This document shows positions 51,042-60,065 of a stretch of DNA of 64,000 bases, piece after piece; positions within the stretch are counted from its first letter, which is position 1, and the number at the start of each line of letters is the position of its first letter. The translations under genes were made by a program, and so were the position numbers. The DNA lies in contig NZ_JBGQOG010000013.1 of NCBI RefSeq assembly GCF_052113705.1, positions 62,001 to 126,000 on the forward strand, read 5' to 3'. The DNA is from JBGQOG01 sp052113705 (GTDB lineage: Bacteria; Pseudomonadota; Alphaproteobacteria; Rhodobacterales; Rhodobacteraceae). The notes below the pieces were generated by a model, which saw only the letters and a program-made list of their open reading frames with translations, did no database searches and had not been told where the DNA came from.

Positions 51042-53924
51042 ATGGCAAAGAAAATGCTCATCGACGCCACACATGCGGAAGAAACCCGCGTCGTGGTGGT
51101 GGACGGAAACAAGGTTGAAGAGTTCGACTTTGAGACCATTAACAAACGGCAGCTGGCCGGGAACATCTATCTGGCAAAAGTAACGCGGGTGGAGCCTTCG
51201 CTCCAGGCCGCTTTTGTCGATTACGGCGGCAACCGCCACGGGTTCCTGGCCTTCGCCGAGATTCACCCCGATTATTATCAGATCCCGACGGCGGACCGTC
51301 AGGCGCTGATCGAAGAAGAACGCGCCTATGCGGAAGCGGAAGCGGCGGAAGAGAACACCCGTTCGCGCCGCCGCAGCCCGAAACCGCAGGCCCGCGCCGA
51401 ACGCGCGGCCCCGGCCGATGCGGTCACCCGCAGCGAAGACATTCCCGGCATGGGCGTTGTGGACACCGAGGGCGAAGCGGAAGCACCGCAGGCGTCCGTT
51501 GATGTGTCGGCCGATCATGACCACGACCACGCGCATGAGGGTCACGATCACGATCATGACCACGCGGGCGATGTCGCGGACACCCGGGATCACACCGGCG
51601 GCGATGATGAGATTGAATCCATCGCCGACGAAGATGTGTCGGAAGAGATCAACGTGGCGCGCAAGCCGCGTCCGCGCCGCTACAAGATCCAGGAAGTGAT
51701 CAAGGTGCGCCAGATCATGCTGGTGCAGGTGGTGAAGGAAGAGCGCGGCAACAAGGGCGCGGCGCTGACCACCTATCTGTCGCTGGCCGGCCGGTATTGC
51801 GTGTTGATGCCGAACACCGCGCGCGGGGGCGGGATCAGCCGCAAGATCACCAATGTCGCCGACCGCAAGAAACTCAAGGAAATCGCCGGTGAGATGGAAG
51901 TGCCGCAGGGCGCGGGCCTGATCATCCGCACCGCGGGCAGCCAGCGCACCCGCACCGAGATCCGCCGCGACTATGAATATCTGATGCGTTTGTGGGAGCA
52001 GATCCGCGATCTGACCCTGCGCTCCATCGCGCCCGCGCCGATCTATGAAGAAGGCGATCTGATCAAACGCTCGATCCGTGATCTTTACTCGAAAGAGATC
52101 GACGAGGTTCTGGTCGAAGGCGAACGTGGCTACCGCGCCGCGAAAGACTTCATGCGGATGATCATGCCGACGCATGCGAAAGCCGTAGTGCATTACCGCG
52201 AGCAGCTGCCGCTGTTTGCCCGCTTCCAGGTGGAGAGCTATCTCGCCTCGATGTTCAACCCGGTCGTGCAGCTGAAATCCGGCGGCTATATCGTGATTGG
52301 CGTCACCGAAGCGCTGGTGGCGATCGACGTGAACTCCGGCCGCGCCACGAAAGAGGGCTCGATCGAGGATACGGCGACCAAGACCAACCTTGAGGCCGCC
52401 GAAGAAGTCGCCCGTCAATTGCGCCTGCGTGACCTTGCCGGTCTGATCGTGATCGACTTCATCGACATGGAAGAGCGCAAGAACAACACCGCCGTTGAAA
52501 AGCGCCTGAAAGACAAGCTGAAGACCGACCGCGCGCGCATTCAGGTGGGCCGCATCTCGGGCTTTGGTCTGATGGAGATGAGCCGTCAGCGTCTGCGCCC
52601 GGGCATGATCGAAAGCACGACGCAGCCCTGTTCGCATTGCCACGGCACCGGGCTGATCCGCTCGGACGACAGCATGGCGCTGCAGATCCTGCGGCAGATC
52701 GAGGAAGAGGGCACCCGCAAACGCTCGCGCGAGGTTCTGGTGAAGGCGCCGGTGGCGGTGGCCAACTACCTGATGAACGCCAAACGCGAGCATATCGCCG
52801 GGATCGAAGCCCGCTACGGCATGTCGGTGCGGCTTGAGGCCGATCCGCTGCTGGTCAGCCCGGATTTCTCGATGGAGAAATTCAAGACCGCAACGCGGAA
52901 TGTGCCGGAGGTTTCGGCCTCGGTGGTGTCGGTGGATGCGCGTCTGATGGCCGAGATCGACGACGAGGTGGATCCGGATATCGAGGACGAAATCGAAGAG
53001 GTCGAAGAAGCGGAAGTTGTGGAAGACACCACGGCTGCGGCGGCCCCGGCGGCGGCGACCATCGGCGAAGAAGGTCCGAAGAAGAAAAAGCGCCGGCGTC
53101 GGCGGAAGAAGAAGTCGAACGGTGAGAATGGCGCCGCCGATCTGGATCAGGACGGCGACGACAGCGATGCCGATGGCGACGAGGATGACAGCGACGCCGA
53201 GGGCGATGAGGGCGTAAGCCAGCCGCTGGCGGCTGTGGCTGAAACGGCCGTGGCCGAGGCGGTTGTGGTGGCGGATGTTGCCGCCCCTGCAGCCCCGGAA
53301 ACCGCGGTTGCCGCGCAGGCCGTTGTGACGGAAGCGGTTGCCGACAGCAGCGCCCCGGAAGCGGTGGCTGAGGTGGCGGCGGAACCCGCCGCGCCGGTGA
53401 AGGCAACCCGTAGTCGCTCGACCCGCTCCAAGGCGGCGAAAGCGGCCGCCGAGGCGGCACCGGTGGCCGAAGCGGCACCGGCTGCAGAGGCCGAAGCGGC
53501 GGCACCTGCGCCGAAAAAGACCACGCGGACGCGGGTGAAGAAGACCCCGGAAGTGGGTGAGGCGGCCCCGGCCAAATCCTCGTCGACCCGCAAGACGGCC
53601 AGCTCCACGCGTGCGCCCTCGACCCGGTCGCGGGCGAAGAAGGTGGTTGCGGCTGAGGCCGAAGCGCCCGTGACGGAAGCGGCTGTGACGGAAGCGCCCG
53701 TGACCAAACCGGCTGTGGTGACCCCGGTCGCCGAAGCTCCGGCCAGCGCGGCTGTGCAGGAAGCCCCTGCCGCTGTTGCTCCGGCCAGCGCCGCGCCGAA
53801 GGCCGATGCCGAGACGCTGGTGGCCGAAGCGCCGCGCGCTGCACCGGCGGCCGCGCCCGCCAGCGCCGAGGCGGATGACGGCTCGAAGCCGAAGAAACGC
53901 GGGTGGTGGTCGACCGGTCGCTGA
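51042..53924 (+). CDS. rne: Ribonuclease E
   Basis: This 960-residue protein starts at MAKKMLIDATHAEETRVVVV; an upstream in-frame start lacks conserved sequence. The S1 domain (~35-260) is interrupted by a charged insertion of ~115 residues (~95-210) with a His/Asp tract at 158-174. The catalytic domain has the DNase-I-like Mg2+ aspartates in VAIDVNSG and IVIDFIDME, and the zinc link is PCSHCHGTG near residue 530. The C-terminal ~270 residues are Ala/Glu/Val-rich with lysine/arginine patches (KKKKRRRRRKKK) and probably scaffold a degradasome, ending KRGWWSTGR. It starts mRNA decay and processes rRNA and tRNA. Confidence 0.95.
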   Translation: MAKKMLIDATHAEETRVVVVDGNKVEEFDFETINKRQLAGNIYLAKVTRVEPSLQAAFVDYGGNRHGFLAFAEIHPDYYQIPTADRQALIEEERAYAEAEAAEENTRSRRRSPKPQARAERAAPADAVTRSEDIPGMGVVDTEGEAEAPQASVDVSADHDHDHAHEGHDHDHDHAGDVADTRDHTGGDDEIESIADEDVSEEINVARKPRPRRYKIQEVIKVRQIMLVQVVKEERGNKGAALTTYLSLAGRYCVLMPNTARGGGISRKITNVADRKKLKEIAGEMEVPQGAGLIIRTAGSQRTRTEIRRDYEYLMRLWEQIRDLTLRSIAPAPIYEEGDLIKRSIRDLYSKEIDEVLVEGERGYRAAKDFMRMIMPTHAKAVVHYREQLPLFARFQVESYLASMFNPVVQLKSGGYIVIGVTEALVAIDVNSGRATKEGSIEDTATKTNLEAAEEVARQLRLRDLAGLIVIDFIDMEERKNNTAVEKRLKDKLKTDRARIQVGRISGFGLMEMSRQRLRPGMIESTTQPCSHCHGTGLIRSDDSMALQILRQIEEEGTRKRSREVLVKAPVAVANYLMNAKREHIAGIEARYGMSVRLEADPLLVSPDFSMEKFKTATRNVPEVSASVVSVDARLMAEIDDEVDPDIEDEIEEVEEAEVVEDTTAAAAPAAATIGEEGPKKKKRRRRRKKKSNGENGAADLDQDGDDSDADGDEDDSDAEGDEGVSQPLAAVAETAVAEAVVVADVAAPAAPETAVAAQAVVTEAVADSSAPEAVAEVAAEPAAPVKATRSRSTRSKAAKAAAEAAPVAEAAPAAEAEAAAPAPKKTTRTRVKKTPEVGEAAPAKSSSTRKTASSTRAPSTRSRAKKVVAAEAEAPVTEAAVTEAPVTKPAVVTPVAEAPASAAVQEAPAAVAPASAAPKADAETLVAEAPRAAPAAAPASAEADDGSKPKKRGWWSTGR

Positions 53925-53949
53925 GACCGCGCTCCACATGATTGCATTG

Positions 53950-53980
53950 CGCCGGGCCCCAGGGTCCGGCGTTTTGCTTT
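53950..53980 (+). terminator. Intrinsic terminator of rne
   Basis: CGCCGG-CC stem with loop CCCAGG and GG-CCGGCG, followed by TTTTGCTTT. It lies 25 bases after the rne stop. The remaining gap to 54187 is GC-rich and shows nothing else. Confidence 0.75.
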
Positions 53981-54187
53981 GGGCGGACTGCTGACGGTGC
54001 CGCTGGCCGGGGGCCTTGAGGCCCCGTGCCGCGCGGTGCAACGGATGGGGCAGGGGGCCTCAGGGCAGCATTGCGCAGTCGCTGCCCCACGCGGACATCG
54101 GCCGCTGCGGGCGGCCCCCGGGACAGCGCGCCGCAGTCCATTCTCAGTCGTCGGGGGTGGGCACCGGGCGTGGCGCAACCGATGCGC

Positions 54188-54430
54188 TCAGGCCGCCGGA
54201 CGGTTCCCGCGGCGGATCAGATAGGTCTTGATGCCGTCCTGATCCTCGGCGCTGAGGAGGTGATGCCCGGCCTCGGCGCAAAAATGCGGCACGTCGAGCC
54301 AGCTGGCGCCATCCGTCGCGCGCAGCCGCACGACCGCGCCCGGCGCGAGCGCGGCCAGCACTTTGCGCGCCCGCAGGACGGGCAGCGGGCACAAGAGGCC
54401 AAGGGCGTCGATGTCGGCGGCGATCTGCAT
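54188..54430 (-). CDS. TusA/SirA/YedF-family sulfurtransferase-like protein
   Basis: This 80-residue protein has the TusA fold: an early strand with ALGLLCPLPVLRARKVLAALAPG, in which CPLP matches the CPxP sulfur-carrying motif, then AVVRLRATDGASWLDVPHFC and the last strand. The second cysteine (FCAEAGHH) recalls the SirA/YedF group. Family proteins pass sulfane sulfur to tRNA thiolation or other acceptors. It is a single gene, divergent from ccdA. Confidence 0.88.
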   Translation of the reverse strand: MQIAADIDALGLLCPLPVLRARKVLAALAPGAVVRLRATDGASWLDVPHFCAEAGHHLLSAEDQDGIKTYLIRRGNRPAA

Positions 54431-54584
54431 CCGGTTTGGCTAGCGCGCCTCGGGGGCTTTGTCCATCCGGGCGGAATGCGGAAAGGGGGCGCGCGGCTCA
54501 GCGCGGCGATTTGTCCACGCGGATGTGACCCGGGCGCGTGCCGCGATGGGTGACGGCGCGTCCAAGATCGGCTAAGCGGAGAGC

Positions 54585-55337
54585 ATGTTCGGAATTGACC
54601 TCATCGACGCCGCCTTTCTGCCCGCCGCCGCGATTGCCGCGCTGGCGGGGCTCTTGTCCTTTCTCTCGCCCTGCGTGCTGCCGATTGTGCCGCCCTATCT
54701 GGCCTATATGGGCGGGGTCTCGGTGAGCGAGATGGACCGAGACGGCAATGCGCGGGCCAAGGCGTTGCTTGCGGCGGCGTTTTTCGTGTTGGGCCTTTCG
54801 ACCGTCTTTCTCCTTCTAGGGGTGGCGTTCTCGGCCGTCGGCCGGGCACTGTTGCACTATCAGTACTTGTTCAGCCCCCTGGCGGGGGTAGCCATTATGA
54901 TCATGGGCGCGCATTTTGTCGGGGTTTTTCGCATCACGTTCCTGATGCGCGAAGCGCGGGTGGAAACTGGCGACCGTGGTGGGGCCCTGCTGGGTGCTTA
55001 TGTCCTCGGCCTTGCCTTTGCTTTTGGTTGGACCCCGTGCCTCGGGCCGATTCTGGCGGCGATTCTGGGCCTTGCGGCATCGGGTGGTGATCTCGCGCGG
55101 GGCGCTGGTTTGCTGGTGTTTTATGCGCTCGGGCTGGGTATACCCTTTTTGCTGGTGGCCGGATTTTTCCCCCAGCTGAAGGGTCTTGTGCAAATGATGA
55201 AGCGGCACGGCGAGCGGATAGAGCGGATCTCCGGCCTGCTCCTTTGGACGGTCGGTCTTTTGATGGTCACGGGACAGTTCTCTGTGATGAGTTATTGGCT
55301 GCTGGAAACCTTCCCGGGCCTTGCGAGCCTCGGCTGA
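54585..55337 (+). CDS. ccdA: CcdA/DsbD-type thiol-disulfide transporter
   Basis: This 250-residue, six-helix membrane protein has the paired redox cysteines in helices 1 and 4 (SFLSPCVLPIVPPYLAYMGG and FAFGWTPCLGPILAAILGLA). The hydrophobic profile and length match the short CcdA group, which carries electrons from cytoplasmic thioredoxin to periplasmic proteins such as CcmG/ResA during cytochrome c maturation. It has no thioredoxin domain of its own. It is followed after 33 bases by the PaaI-type gene, so the two may be co-transcribed. Confidence 0.93.
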   Translation: MFGIDLIDAAFLPAAAIAALAGLLSFLSPCVLPIVPPYLAYMGGVSVSEMDRDGNARAKALLAAAFFVLGLSTVFLLLGVAFSAVGRALLHYQYLFSPLAGVAIMIMGAHFVGVFRITFLMREARVETGDRGGALLGAYVLGLAFAFGWTPCLGPILAAILGLAASGGDLARGAGLLVFYALGLGIPFLLVAGFFPQLKGLVQMMKRHGERIERISGLLLWTVGLLMVTGQFSVMSYWLLETFPGLASLG

Positions 55338-55370
55338 TCCGGCCATCCTGCCCGAAACCGGGGAGGGGTC

Positions 55371-55808
55371 ATGCAAATCCAGATGGATGTGGCGGCGCTG
55401 AACGCCTTTGTCGTGGCGGAGTTTCCGCAGGTGGCCGATGATTTCCGCGTGGAAGAGGTCACGCCGGAGGGGCTGGTGATGCGCCTTCTGGTGGCCGAGC
55501 GGCATCTGCGCCCCGGCGGCACCGTCTCGGGCCCGGCGATCTTTGGACTGGCCGATGTGGCGATCTATCTGGCGATCCTGTCGCGGATCGGGCCGGTGGC
55601 GCTGGCGGTGACCACCAGTGCCAATCTCGACTTTCTGCGCAAGCCCGCGGCGGGGGTGGATCTGCGAGCCGAGGTGCGGATCCTGAAACTCGGCCGGGTT
55701 CTGGCGGTGGCCGAGGTGCTGATTTATTCCGACGGGCAGGGGGCGCCGGTGGCCCGCGCGGCGATGACCTATTCGATTCCGCCCGAAAGCCGGGGCAAAA
55801 ACGCCTGA
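55371..55808 (+). CDS. PaaI-family hotdog thioesterase
   Basis: This 145-residue single hotdog-fold protein has the PaaI-like pattern ERHLRPGGTVSGPAIFGLADVAIYLAILSRIGPVALAVTTSANLDFLRKPAAG, in which an acidic helix residue (LADVAIY) acts as the catalytic base. The family hydrolyses acyl-CoA esters of varied type. It follows ccdA by 33 bases and precedes the rplM promoter. The substrate is unknown. Confidence 0.88.
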   Translation: MQIQMDVAALNAFVVAEFPQVADDFRVEEVTPEGLVMRLLVAERHLRPGGTVSGPAIFGLADVAIYLAILSRIGPVALAVTTSANLDFLRKPAAGVDLRAEVRILKLGRVLAVAEVLIYSDGQGAPVARAAMTYSIPPESRGKNA

Positions 55809-55833
55809 AATTTGGGGTATCTATATACCTATT

Positions 55834-55861
55834 TTGTAAGGCATTGTTATTGCTGTATTTA
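55834..55861 (+). promoter_or_regulatory. Candidate promoter of rplM-rpsI
   Basis: TTGTAA and TATTTA are spaced by 16 bases in an AT-rich island, 89 bases before the rplM ATG. A small palindrome GGTATCTATATACC (55816-55829) stands just upstream. The leader includes a repeated GGCTGA-type element that could be part of ribosomal protein autoregulation, but this is not established. Confidence 0.4.
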
Positions 55862-55949
55862 TCGCGGATGAAGCCCCTTGATTTCAGCGCGGATGTAGCG
55901 CAAAAGCCCGCATCCGAATTGCTCAGGCTGACAAAAGGGCTGAAAGCTG

Positions 55950-56414
55950 ATGAAAACCTATACCGCAAAACCGGCGGAGATCGAAAAGAAATGGATCCTG
56001 ATCGACGCTGAAGGCGTTGTTCTGGGCCGTCTCGCCTCGCTCGTCGCCATGCGCCTTCGTGGGAAACACAAGGCAACCTTCACGCCGCACATGGATATGG
56101 GCGACAACGTGATCATCATCAACGCCGACAAGGTGCAGATGACGGGCGCGAAGCGTGAAGACAAACGTTACTACTGGCACACCGGCCACCCGGGCGGGAT
56201 CAAGTTCCGCACCGCACGCCAGGTGCTGGAAGGTGCGCACCCGGAGCGCGTCGTGATCAAGGCGATCGAACGCATGATCTCGCGCAACCGTCTGGGCCGC
56301 GTTCAAATGTCGAACCTGCGTGTTTACGCCGGCGCCGAGCATCCCCACGTGGCGCAAGCCCCGGAAGTGCTGGACGTCAAAGTGCTGAACCCGAAGAACA
56401 CCCGGAGCGCATAA
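55950..56414 (+). CDS. rplM: 50S ribosomal protein L13
   Basis: This 154-residue protein starts MKTYTAKPAEIEKKWILIDAEGVVLGRLASLVAMRLRGKHKATFTPHMDMGD, the typical L13 opening. Later blocks are NADKVQMTGAKREDKRYYWHTGHPGGIK, GMLP-type PERVVIKAIERMISRNRLGRVQMSNLRVYAG and EHPHVAQAPEVLDV. It is an assembly-initiating protein of the large subunit. It is followed by rpsI after one base, the usual order. Confidence 0.99.
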   Translation: MKTYTAKPAEIEKKWILIDAEGVVLGRLASLVAMRLRGKHKATFTPHMDMGDNVIIINADKVQMTGAKREDKRYYWHTGHPGGIKFRTARQVLEGAHPERVVIKAIERMISRNRLGRVQMSNLRVYAGAEHPHVAQAPEVLDVKVLNPKNTRSA

Positions 56415-56415
56415 G

Positions 56416-56907
56416 ATGGCCGAAGAACTCAAATCCCTCGACGATCTGAAATCGGCCGTGGCGGGTACCCCCGCAGCCGCCGTTGCAGAAGCAATCCTGC
56501 GCACCCCGCAGCGCGACTCGCTCGGCCGTTCCTATGCGACCGGCAAGCGTAAAGACGCTGTTGCACGCGTTTGGGTGAAACCGGGCTCGGGCAAAGTGGT
56601 TGTGAACGGCAAGGAAATGGCCGTCTACTTCGCACGTCCGGTGCTGCAGATGATCCTGCGTCAGCCGTTCACCGTTGCTGGTGTTGAAGGCCAGTTCGAC
56701 GTGTTCGCCACCGTTGCCGGTGGTGGTCTGTCGGGCCAGGCGGGTGCCGTGAAGCACGGGATCTCGAAAGCGCTGCAACTCTACGAACCCAGCCTGCGTG
56801 GCGCGCTGAAAGCCGCTGGCTTCCTGACCCGCGACAGCCGTGTGGTTGAGCGTAAGAAATACGGCAAAGCGAAAGCCCGCCGCTCGTTCCAGTTCTCCAA
56901 ACGCTGA
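56416..56907 (+). CDS. rpsI: 30S ribosomal protein S9
   Basis: This 163-residue protein has an alphaproteobacterial N-terminal extension of ~35 residues (LKSLDDLKSAVAG) before the S9 domain starting at RDSLGRSYATGKRKDAVARVWVKPGSGKVVVNG. The basic tail ends KYGKAKARRSFQFSKR, which reaches the P-site tRNA. It forms an operon with rplM. Confidence 0.99.
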   Translation: MAEELKSLDDLKSAVAGTPAAAVAEAILRTPQRDSLGRSYATGKRKDAVARVWVKPGSGKVVVNGKEMAVYFARPVLQMILRQPFTVAGVEGQFDVFATVAGGGLSGQAGAVKHGISKALQLYEPSLRGALKAAGFLTRDSRVVERKKYGKAKARRSFQFSKR

Positions 56908-56944
56908 TTGCGGGGGCCGTGGCCCCGGAGAGACACGAGACACG

Positions 56945-56976
56945 AAACGCGGTCCTTCGGGGCCGCGTTTTGCGTT
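56945..56976 (+). terminator. Intrinsic terminator of rplM-rpsI
   Basis: AAACGCGGTCC, TTCG tetraloop, GGGCCGCGTTT then TGCGTTT. It is a stable stem with a UUCG-type loop, 40 bases after the rpsI stop. The remaining sequence up to psd (57185) shows no gene. Confidence 0.85.
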
Positions 56977-57184
56977 TGGGGGTTGGCCCGCGCGGGATGC
57001 CAGGGCAGGGGCCGCGCTTCCCCTCGCGCCCTGCGGCGGGGCGGACCCTGGCCCTATTGCCCGTGGCTTTGGCAAAGGCGGGCTGCGACACCCTGTTGCG
57101 GCGGCAGACGTGCGGGAAGGTTTGCCGCTGGCGTCACTTTGCGCTAAGCAGCGGGGTCAATGCAGGAACAACCCCGGGGGACCC

Positions 57185-57883
57185 ATGTCGGTCAGTATGC
57201 TTTCCACCTTCATCAAACCGATGCACCCGGAGGGGCGGCGCTTTGTGGCGATCTTTGCCGCGATCACCGTGGTCCTGTTCCTGATCTGGGATCCGCTCGG
57301 CTGGCTGGGGCTGGGCATCACCATCTGGTGCTACTATTTCTTCCGCAACCCCGAGCGCGTCACCCCGCAGCGCGAGGGTCTCCTGGTCAGCCCCGCCGAC
57401 GGGGTTATCTCGTTGCTCGAGCCTGCGGTGCCGCCGGCCGAGCTGAACCTCGGCGATCTGCCGCTGACCCGGATTTCGGTCTTCATGAATGTGTTCAACG
57501 TGCATGTGAACCGCGCGCCCATCGCGGGCAAGATCTCGGCGGTGGCCTATCGCCCGGGGAAATTCTTCAACGCTTCGCTCGACAAGGCCTCGGTCGACAA
57601 TGAGCGCAATGGCATCGCGATTGAGCTGGCCGATGGCCGCCAGATCGGCGTCGTGCAGATCGCCGGTCTGGTCGCGCGCCGCATCGTCTGTTTCGTGAAG
57701 CCGGGGCAGGTGGTGGATACCGGCGAGCGGTTCGGGTTGATTCGCTTTGGCTCGCGGCTGGATATTTACCTGCCGGAGGGCGTGCAGCCCTTGGTGTGCC
57801 TTGGTCAGACGATGATCGCGGGCGAGACGGTTCTGGCCGATCTCACCTCGGATGAGGCGGCCCGCAAGGGCGGCATTCGCTGA
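57185..57883 (+). CDS. psd: Phosphatidylserine decarboxylase (small, alphaproteobacterial type)
   Basis: This 232-residue protein starts at MSVSMLSTFIKPMHPEG; the longer upstream frame covers the rpsI terminator and is rejected. It has one transmembrane segment (FVAIFAAITVVLFLIWDPLGWLGLGI), YYFFRNPERVTP, SPADGVISLL, FMNVFNVHVNRAPIAGKI and the self-cleavage site RFGSRLDIYLPEG, whose serine becomes the pyruvoyl group. It converts phosphatidylserine to phosphatidylethanolamine. It is followed by pssA after 11 bases, so substrate-making and using enzymes are joined in one operon. Confidence 0.96.
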   Translation: MSVSMLSTFIKPMHPEGRRFVAIFAAITVVLFLIWDPLGWLGLGITIWCYYFFRNPERVTPQREGLLVSPADGVISLLEPAVPPAELNLGDLPLTRISVFMNVFNVHVNRAPIAGKISAVAYRPGKFFNASLDKASVDNERNGIAIELADGRQIGVVQIAGLVARRIVCFVKPGQVVDTGERFGLIRFGSRLDIYLPEGVQPLVCLGQTMIAGETVLADLTSDEAARKGGIR

Positions 57884-57894
57884 AGGAGACGTTG

Positions 57895-58680
57895 ATGGAC
57901 AGCACCCCCCCGCGTGACCCGAAACCGGACCCGCGCCGCGACCCGCGCCCGCTGGATGGCCGGCAAGAGCCGCTGCCCTTCCTGATGCTGGTGCCCAATC
58001 TGGTCACCATGGCGGGGATGTGCATCGGTCTGACGGCGATCCGCTTCATCTTTGTCGGGCGGTTCGAGATTGCGGTGGGGCTGATCCTTCTGGGGGCGCT
58101 GATCGACGGGCTGGACGGGATGATCGCCCGCCGCCTGCGCGCCACCTCCGAGTTTGGGGCGGAACTCGACAGCCTGTCGGATTTCCTGAATTTCGGCGTG
58201 GCGCCCGGGCTCCTCGTCTATCAATTCGCCCTAACACAGACGAGCGGGCTCGGCTGGGTTTTCGTGCTCCTCTATGTCAGCTGTGCCTGTCTGCGGCTGG
58301 CGCGGTTCAACGTGGCGCGGGCCGAGCCGCAGCCGGGCGGCGCGCATTTCACCGGCGTGCCCTCGCCCGCCGGGGCGATGCTGGCGCTGTTGCCGGTGTT
58401 CCTGACACAGGCCGAGATTTTCCCGATGCGGACGGTGCCGATGCTGGTCGCGCTCTGGCTGGGGATTGTCGGCGCGCTGATGGTCAGCCGGATCCCGACC
58501 TTCTCGCCGAAATCGCTGCGGGTGCCGCGCGCCTCGGTGATCTGGTTCCTGATCGGCACGGTGACGGTGGTGGGGATGGTCTTTACCCGCTTCTCGCTGC
58601 TGATGGTGCTGATTGACCTGCTCTATCTCGCGGGGCTGGTCCGCGCCGCCTGGTTGCACAAGCGCGGCAAACAGCACTGA
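57895..58680 (+). CDS. pssA: CDP-diacylglycerol-serine O-phosphatidyltransferase
   Basis: This 261-residue membrane protein has an N-terminal Pro/Arg-rich cytoplasmic stretch of ~30 residues, about seven hydrophobic segments and the CDP-alcohol phosphotransferase motif DGLDGMIARRLRATSEFGAELDSLSDFLNFG, with DG-x2-AR-x8-G-x3-D-x3-D intact. The ATG at 57895, with AAGGAGA seven bases upstream, is preferred over the TTG three bases earlier. It makes phosphatidylserine for the adjacent psd. It is followed by a strong terminator. Confidence 0.95.
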   Translation: MDSTPPRDPKPDPRRDPRPLDGRQEPLPFLMLVPNLVTMAGMCIGLTAIRFIFVGRFEIAVGLILLGALIDGLDGMIARRLRATSEFGAELDSLSDFLNFGVAPGLLVYQFALTQTSGLGWVFVLLYVSCACLRLARFNVARAEPQPGGAHFTGVPSPAGAMLALLPVFLTQAEIFPMRTVPMLVALWLGIVGALMVSRIPTFSPKSLRVPRASVIWFLIGTVTVVGMVFTRFSLLMVLIDLLYLAGLVRAAWLHKRGKQH

Positions 58681-58697
58681 GCCTTTCGGTTTCCCGA

Positions 58698-58738
58698 AAA
58701 AACCCACCCTTCGGCAATCCGGAGGGTGGGTTTTGTTT
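58698..58738 (+). terminator. Intrinsic terminator of psd-pssA
   Basis: AACCCACCCT, loop TCGGCAATCCGG, AGGGTGGGTT then TTGTTTTG. It is flanked by A runs, so it can also terminate the - strand MFS gene, whose stop lies at 58758. Confidence 0.85.
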
Positions 58739-58757
58739 TGGCACTGTCTGTTCGGGT

Positions 58758-59963
58758 TCAGGCCGCGCGGCGGTGGGGCGCGCCCTGCGGGATCAGCGTG
58801 GCAATCAGCGCGGCGGCGGCCATTCCGCCCCCGGCGAGGGTGACGCCACCCCATCCCCCATGGGCCCAGGCAAAGCCGGCCAGCGCCGAGCCGAGCGCGC
58901 CGCCAAGGAACATGCCGGTCATGAAGATCGTGTTCACCCGGTTATGCGCCGCCCCGTCCAGCCCGTAGATGACATGCTGGTTCGCGACCAGCGCGCTTTG
59001 GCTGCCGAAATCGAGGAGCAAGGTCGCCGCCGCAAGGCCCCAGAGTCCGCTGAACCCCGCCATCAGCAGCCATGCCGCCAGCGACAGCGCCGCGGCGCCG
59101 ATGGTCAGCGCACGCGGCCCCCAGCGGTCCGAAGCATGGCCGCTCAGCGGTGCGGCCACCAGCCCTCCGGCGGCGAGCAGGCCAAAGAGCCCCGCCACAT
59201 CCGCGCCAAGGCCAAAGGCCGGGCTGGCGAGATAGAGTGCCAGCGAGGTCCAGAACACGCTGAAGGCGCCGAAGATGCCCGCCTGCACCATGGTCGCGCG
59301 GCGCAGGGCCGGTTCACGCCGCCACAGGCCCATGAGGGAATGCAGCGCTTGCGGATAGGAGAGTTGCGCCTGCGGCACATGCCGGGGCAGCACGCGGGCC
59401 ATCGCCAGCGCCGCCAGCAGCGCCACCGGCGCCGAGAGCCAGAACATCGCCCGCCAGCCCTCGGCCGCGCCGATCAGCCCGGCCAAGGCGCGGCTGAGCA
59501 GGATCCCCGCAAGCAGGCCCGCCATCACCGTGCCCACCGTGGCCCCGCGCCGGTCGGGGGCGGCGAGGCTTGCGGCGAAGGGCACGATCTGCTGCGCCAC
59601 CGTGGCCATCGCCCCCACCCCGAAAGAGGCGATCAGCAGGAAGACCGCCGTGGGCGAGAGCGCCGCCCCGACCAGCGCCAGCGCCAGCAGCAGGAATTGC
59701 CCGACGATGAGCTCCCGCCGCGGCAGGATGTCCCCGAGCGGCACCAGGAGGAGCAATCCCAGCGCATAGCCCAGCTGGGTGACTGTGGGCACCATGCCGA
59801 CGGTGCCCGCACCGCCGAAACTGCTTTCCAACAGGCCGAGCATCGGTTGGTTGTAATAGATATTGGCGACAGCGATGCCGGTGGCGGCGGCCATCATGCC
59901 CAGACGCAGCGGCGTCAGCGCCGCGCCTGTGCCGTGGTTTGACGGTTGGGGGGATTGGGTCAT
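58758..59963 (-). CDS. Major facilitator superfamily exporter-like transporter
   Basis: This 401-residue protein has about 12 hydrophobic segments. The opening IAVANIYYNQPMLGLLESSFG and the signature between segments 2 and 3 (GDILPRRELIV) are of the drug/H+ antiporter-like MFS group. The second half has LFGLLAAGGLVAAPLSGHASDRWGPRALTIG. The family suggests efflux of small organic molecules, but no substrate can be named. It is divergent from a LysR gene, which is likely its regulator. Confidence 0.88.
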   Translation of the reverse strand: MTQSPQPSNHGTGAALTPLRLGMMAAATGIAVANIYYNQPMLGLLESSFGGAGTVGMVPTVTQLGYALGLLLLVPLGDILPRRELIVGQFLLLALALVGAALSPTAVFLLIASFGVGAMATVAQQIVPFAASLAAPDRRGATVGTVMAGLLAGILLSRALAGLIGAAEGWRAMFWLSAPVALLAALAMARVLPRHVPQAQLSYPQALHSLMGLWRREPALRRATMVQAGIFGAFSVFWTSLALYLASPAFGLGADVAGLFGLLAAGGLVAAPLSGHASDRWGPRALTIGAAALSLAAWLLMAGFSGLWGLAAATLLLDFGSQSALVANQHVIYGLDGAAHNRVNTIFMTGMFLGGALGSALAGFAWAHGGWGGVTLAGGGMAAAALIATLIPQGAPHRRAA

Positions 59964-60065
59964 GGGAGGAGGTCCTGATCGCGTTTCTCCAGGTGACTAT
60001 CGCAGAGCATTGGCGGCAGATATAGTGAGGGAATTCTAGGCTCCTGTATCTCGGATTATGATATA

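Noticed and set aside
50616..54041. 1141-residue open frame on the - strand, antisense to rne
   Set aside because: rne on the + strand has full domain conservation; the antisense frame is His/Arg/Gly-rich, a mirror of GC-rich codon use, with no recognisable domain.
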